DNA of 64,000 bases from Chitinophagaceae bacterium (GTDB lineage: Bacteria; Bacteroidota; Bacteroidia; Chitinophagales; Chitinophagaceae). Positions 62,530 through 64,000 of this stretch are shown piece after piece. The DNA is taken from contig JAHBTL010000002.1 of assembly GCA_019638615.1 (NCBI GenBank), positions 248,001-312,000 on the forward strand, given 5' to 3'. Below the pieces are notes generated by a model. The model saw only the letters and a list, made by a program, of their open reading frames with translations, was not told where the DNA came from and did no database searches. Position numbers and translations under genes: made by a program. Every line of letters begins with the position of its first letter. Position 1 is the stretch's first letter.

Positions 62530-62605
62530 GATATTTGAGATCTGAGATTTGAGATGAGTTGTCAGCCATTGGCTATCAGCAATTTCAAATTTCGAATTTC
62601 AAATC
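62530..62605. repeat. Heptanucleotide-periodic tract after the ABC ATPase gene
   Basis: Units TTGAGAT, CTGAGAT, then GCCATTG/GCTATCA words, then AATTTCA/AATTTCG in a 7- to 9-nt step. It lies between the ABC ATPase gene and the terminator of the convergent gene. Confidence 0.65.
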
Positions 62606-62637
62606 AAAAAAAGACCCTTCCGGAGAAGGATCTTTTT
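62606..62637 (-). terminator. Intrinsic terminator of the GLPGLI gene
   Basis: Minus-strand stem AAAAAGATCCTTC/GAAGGGTCTTTTT with a 4-nt loop, one G-U pair, and a T-run after it, 31 nt past the stop codon. The G-U pair is possible only on the minus strand, which fixes the direction. Confidence 0.8.
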
Positions 62638-62667
62638 GGATTGTTAGTAGCCCCAAAACCAATATCG

Positions 62668-63543
62668 TTATTGACCCGGTCTGCCCTGCCGCTGCATGAA
62701 CATATTCTGCATTTCGCTGGCCGGTTTTAATTCTATGCCTTTAGGCACTTCAAATGTTTTATCCGGTATTACGGCATCCAGTTCTACCCTGGTTACTTCC
62801 GTACTCATTTTAAAACCATTGGGCCGGCTCATTTCATACCCCATTACAAAACCCTCAATCTTATCAAGCCCCGCCAATCCTCCCAACCCCATCCTGCCTC
62901 TTCCTCCCCCGAAGCTGCCGCTAAAGCCTCTGCCGCCACCGCCAAATCCTGCATTCCCCGTGGCAGGATAGCCTTCCGCCATTTTAAATTCGGGCGCATA
63001 CCAAACCGTTAGCTCATTCGCCTCTCCCTGCCTTGTCTTGGTTTTTACAATTGCCTTTTTACAGGTATAGCCCGCTATTTTTTTTGTTTCTTCTGTTTTT
63101 ACTATTTCAACTTCAGGGGCCGTAAAATTGCTTTGCGCATTCTGTCCTCCCCTGGCTTCCCGCAGTGAGTCCATGCGCTCCTGCATTCTTTTCCTCATTT
63201 CAGCCTCATCCGCTTCATTGCTATAGTAGCCCGTTTTGCGCCCCATCGCTTCAATGATAGTGGTAGTTTTTTTATTCTGCCGGTCGATGATCACTGTATT
63301 GTTACCAAAATCGGTTTCATTGAAGGTTTTTATAAAGTTCTTCGAAAAAAATACAGTATTCTTACTCTCCATTCCCGTAGGAAAACCTCCCCCGTCGCCT
63401 TCTCCTTCCAGTTGCCGGTTAGGGTTTTCGGGAAATGTAATTTCAGTTTTTGATTTAACAATGGCACTTTCAATTGTTTTTTGCTGTGCCGTTATCCACA
63501 AAGCAGTCAGAAAAAACAAGCCAGTCAATGCAAACTTCTTCAT
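62668..63543 (-). CDS. Exported GLPGLI-family protein
   Basis: A 291-residue protein with a signal peptide (FALTGLFFLTALWITAQ), read from ATG at 63543. TVIIDRQNKKTTTIIEAMGR, IVKTEETKKIAGYTCKKAIV and LTVWYAPEFKMAEGYP are the usual GLPGLI-domain strands. A Gly-rich insert with GFGGGGRGFSGSFGGGRGRM lies around residues 205-225. The family is secreted in this phylum; function unknown. Confidence 0.82.
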   Translation of the reverse strand: MKKFALTGLFFLTALWITAQQKTIESAIVKSKTEITFPENPNRQLEGEGDGGGFPTGMESKNTVFFSKNFIKTFNETDFGNNTVIIDRQNKKTTTIIEAMGRKTGYYSNEADEAEMRKRMQERMDSLREARGGQNAQSNFTAPEVEIVKTEETKKIAGYTCKKAIVKTKTRQGEANELTVWYAPEFKMAEGYPATGNAGFGGGGRGFSGSFGGGRGRMGLGGLAGLDKIEGFVMGYEMSRPNGFKMSTEVTRVELDAVIPDKTFEVPKGIELKPASEMQNMFMQRQGRPGQ

Positions 63544-63611
63544 GCTCAAATATTGTACATCAAATTTACAATGACTACGAATCCGTCATAAATGACGGAA
63601 GTTAAATAAGG

Positions 63612-64000
63612 TTAATAAGTTGCAAAAAAGCAAACCGATCCTCCCACCCATTCTTTATCCTTATTGTATCTGACCCCTATCATTTTGCCCTTACTCAGGC
63701 GGGCAAGGTTAATAGCGGCATGGGGGCGGGCATCTCCATCGGGCCATACATACATCATTCTTATTTCCGCTTTGGCGGGAATATCCGGCGTTTCTATTAC
63801 ATCTGCGTACTTTACTTTACGCTGCAGTATCCAGTTTTCCGGGTCTTTGATATCAGCCAGGTCTTCAGGACGAATGTCTATCACCACCCCCTGACCGGCA
63901 AAGGAAAACAAAGGTTTCAAAACATAGTTCTCAATATCGGCAGGCATTTCTTTCAGCTCATTTAAAAAATAGGTTGCAGGCACATAAGGATGATCAATAA
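63612..64000 (-). CDS. ATP-grasp-like C-terminal fragment, 5' end outside the window
   Basis: The minus-strand frame is open from 64000 to the stop at 63612, so the gene starts beyond the right edge. The visible part (about 128 residues) has DIENYVLKPLFSFAGQGVVI, ENWILQRKVKYADVIETPD, IRMMYVWPDG and LARLSKGKMIGVRYNKDKEW. The KPxxSFAGxGV lysine and the RMMYVWPDG strand look like an ATP-grasp enzyme. The exact family cannot be fixed from a fragment. Confidence 0.6.
   Translation of the reverse strand, partial: IDHPYVPATYFLNELKEMPADIENYVLKPLFSFAGQGVVIDIRPEDLADIKDPENWILQRKVKYADVIETPDIPAKAEIRMMYVWPDGDARPHAAINLARLSKGKMIGVRYNKDKEWVGGSVCFFATY

Noticed and set aside
1-64000. tRNA or rRNA genes
   Set aside because: The intergenic regions were read for cloverleaf-like or rRNA-like sequence and none was recognised; without a scan a single tRNA could still be overlooked.

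Overview
The window is a piece of a Bacteroidota chromosome, most likely from the family Chitinophagaceae. That placement is an inference from four things: a trpEGDCFBA-type operon, an ECF sigma factor next to an anti-sigma/porin fusion, DUF3857 and GLPGLI secreted proteins, and DarA/DarB-type flexirubin genes. Promoter -7 boxes of the TAnnTTTG type also fit. No rRNA, tRNA or CRISPR array was seen.

Positions 1-8528 (minus strand) hold the tryptophan operon, read right to left as trpL-trpE-trpG-(GxxExxY gene)-trpD-trpC-trpF-(GNAT)-(RAYT transposase)-trpB-trpA; trpA runs off the left edge. Upstream of trpE there is a 19-codon leader peptide with three consecutive Trp codons, followed by mutually exclusive antiterminator and terminator pairings. 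This is a complete ribosome-mediated attenuator. Three non-trp genes lie inside the operon, and the transposase is bracketed by REP-like palindromes.

Positions 8.6-15.7 kb carry housekeeping and envelope genes: a DUF5009-type membrane acyltransferase, a lipoprotein cyclophilin, a HAD phosphatase, a tandem ABC ATPase and a frameshifted secreted esterase. At 16-20.1 kb is a compact four-gene cassette. A signal-peptide protein with a short RHS core and an HHxVEQ-type C-terminus (candidate toxin) is followed by a candidate immunity gene, and the pair is flanked by two paralogous secreted transglutaminase-fold proteins. Positions 20.5-31.9 kb hold an aminotransferase, xylose isomerase, a nucleotidyltransferase/small-protein pair, two tandem DUF3857 transglutaminase proteins, a Uma2 nuclease, outer-membrane proteins and the ECF sigma factor. 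Positions 32-41 kb hold aat, a pirin-like gene, a secreted intradiol dioxygenase, a LytS/LytTR-type two-component system, a PIN toxin-antitoxin pair, ssb, a small AT-rich cassette between inverted repeats, and an MFS transporter.

Positions 41.7-62.5 kb are dominated by two arms of a flexirubin (aryl polyene/dialkylresorcinol) locus. The left arm (minus strand, 42.9-51.6 kb) has a phosphopantetheinyl transferase, C45 acyltransferase/hydrolase, FAD oxidoreductase, a trifunctional MMPL-acyltransferase-methyltransferase, and GT2-DUF2062. The right arm (plus strand, 57.4-62.5 kb) has a small secreted protein, DarA, DarB, a small cytosolic protein, a BtrH-like protein and an ABC ATPase. The ketosynthase/ACP/reductase core that would build the polyene is not here. 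Between the arms sit a NUMOD repeat protein, an O-methyltransferase and a three-gene PepSY iron-reductase-like operon. The right end has a GLPGLI protein and a truncated ATP-grasp-like gene.

A recurring feature at many gene borders is AT-rich DNA with a clear 7-nt period (heptamers such as GTTTATA, GTTGCGG, GCTGATA). It does not look coding and its function is unknown.
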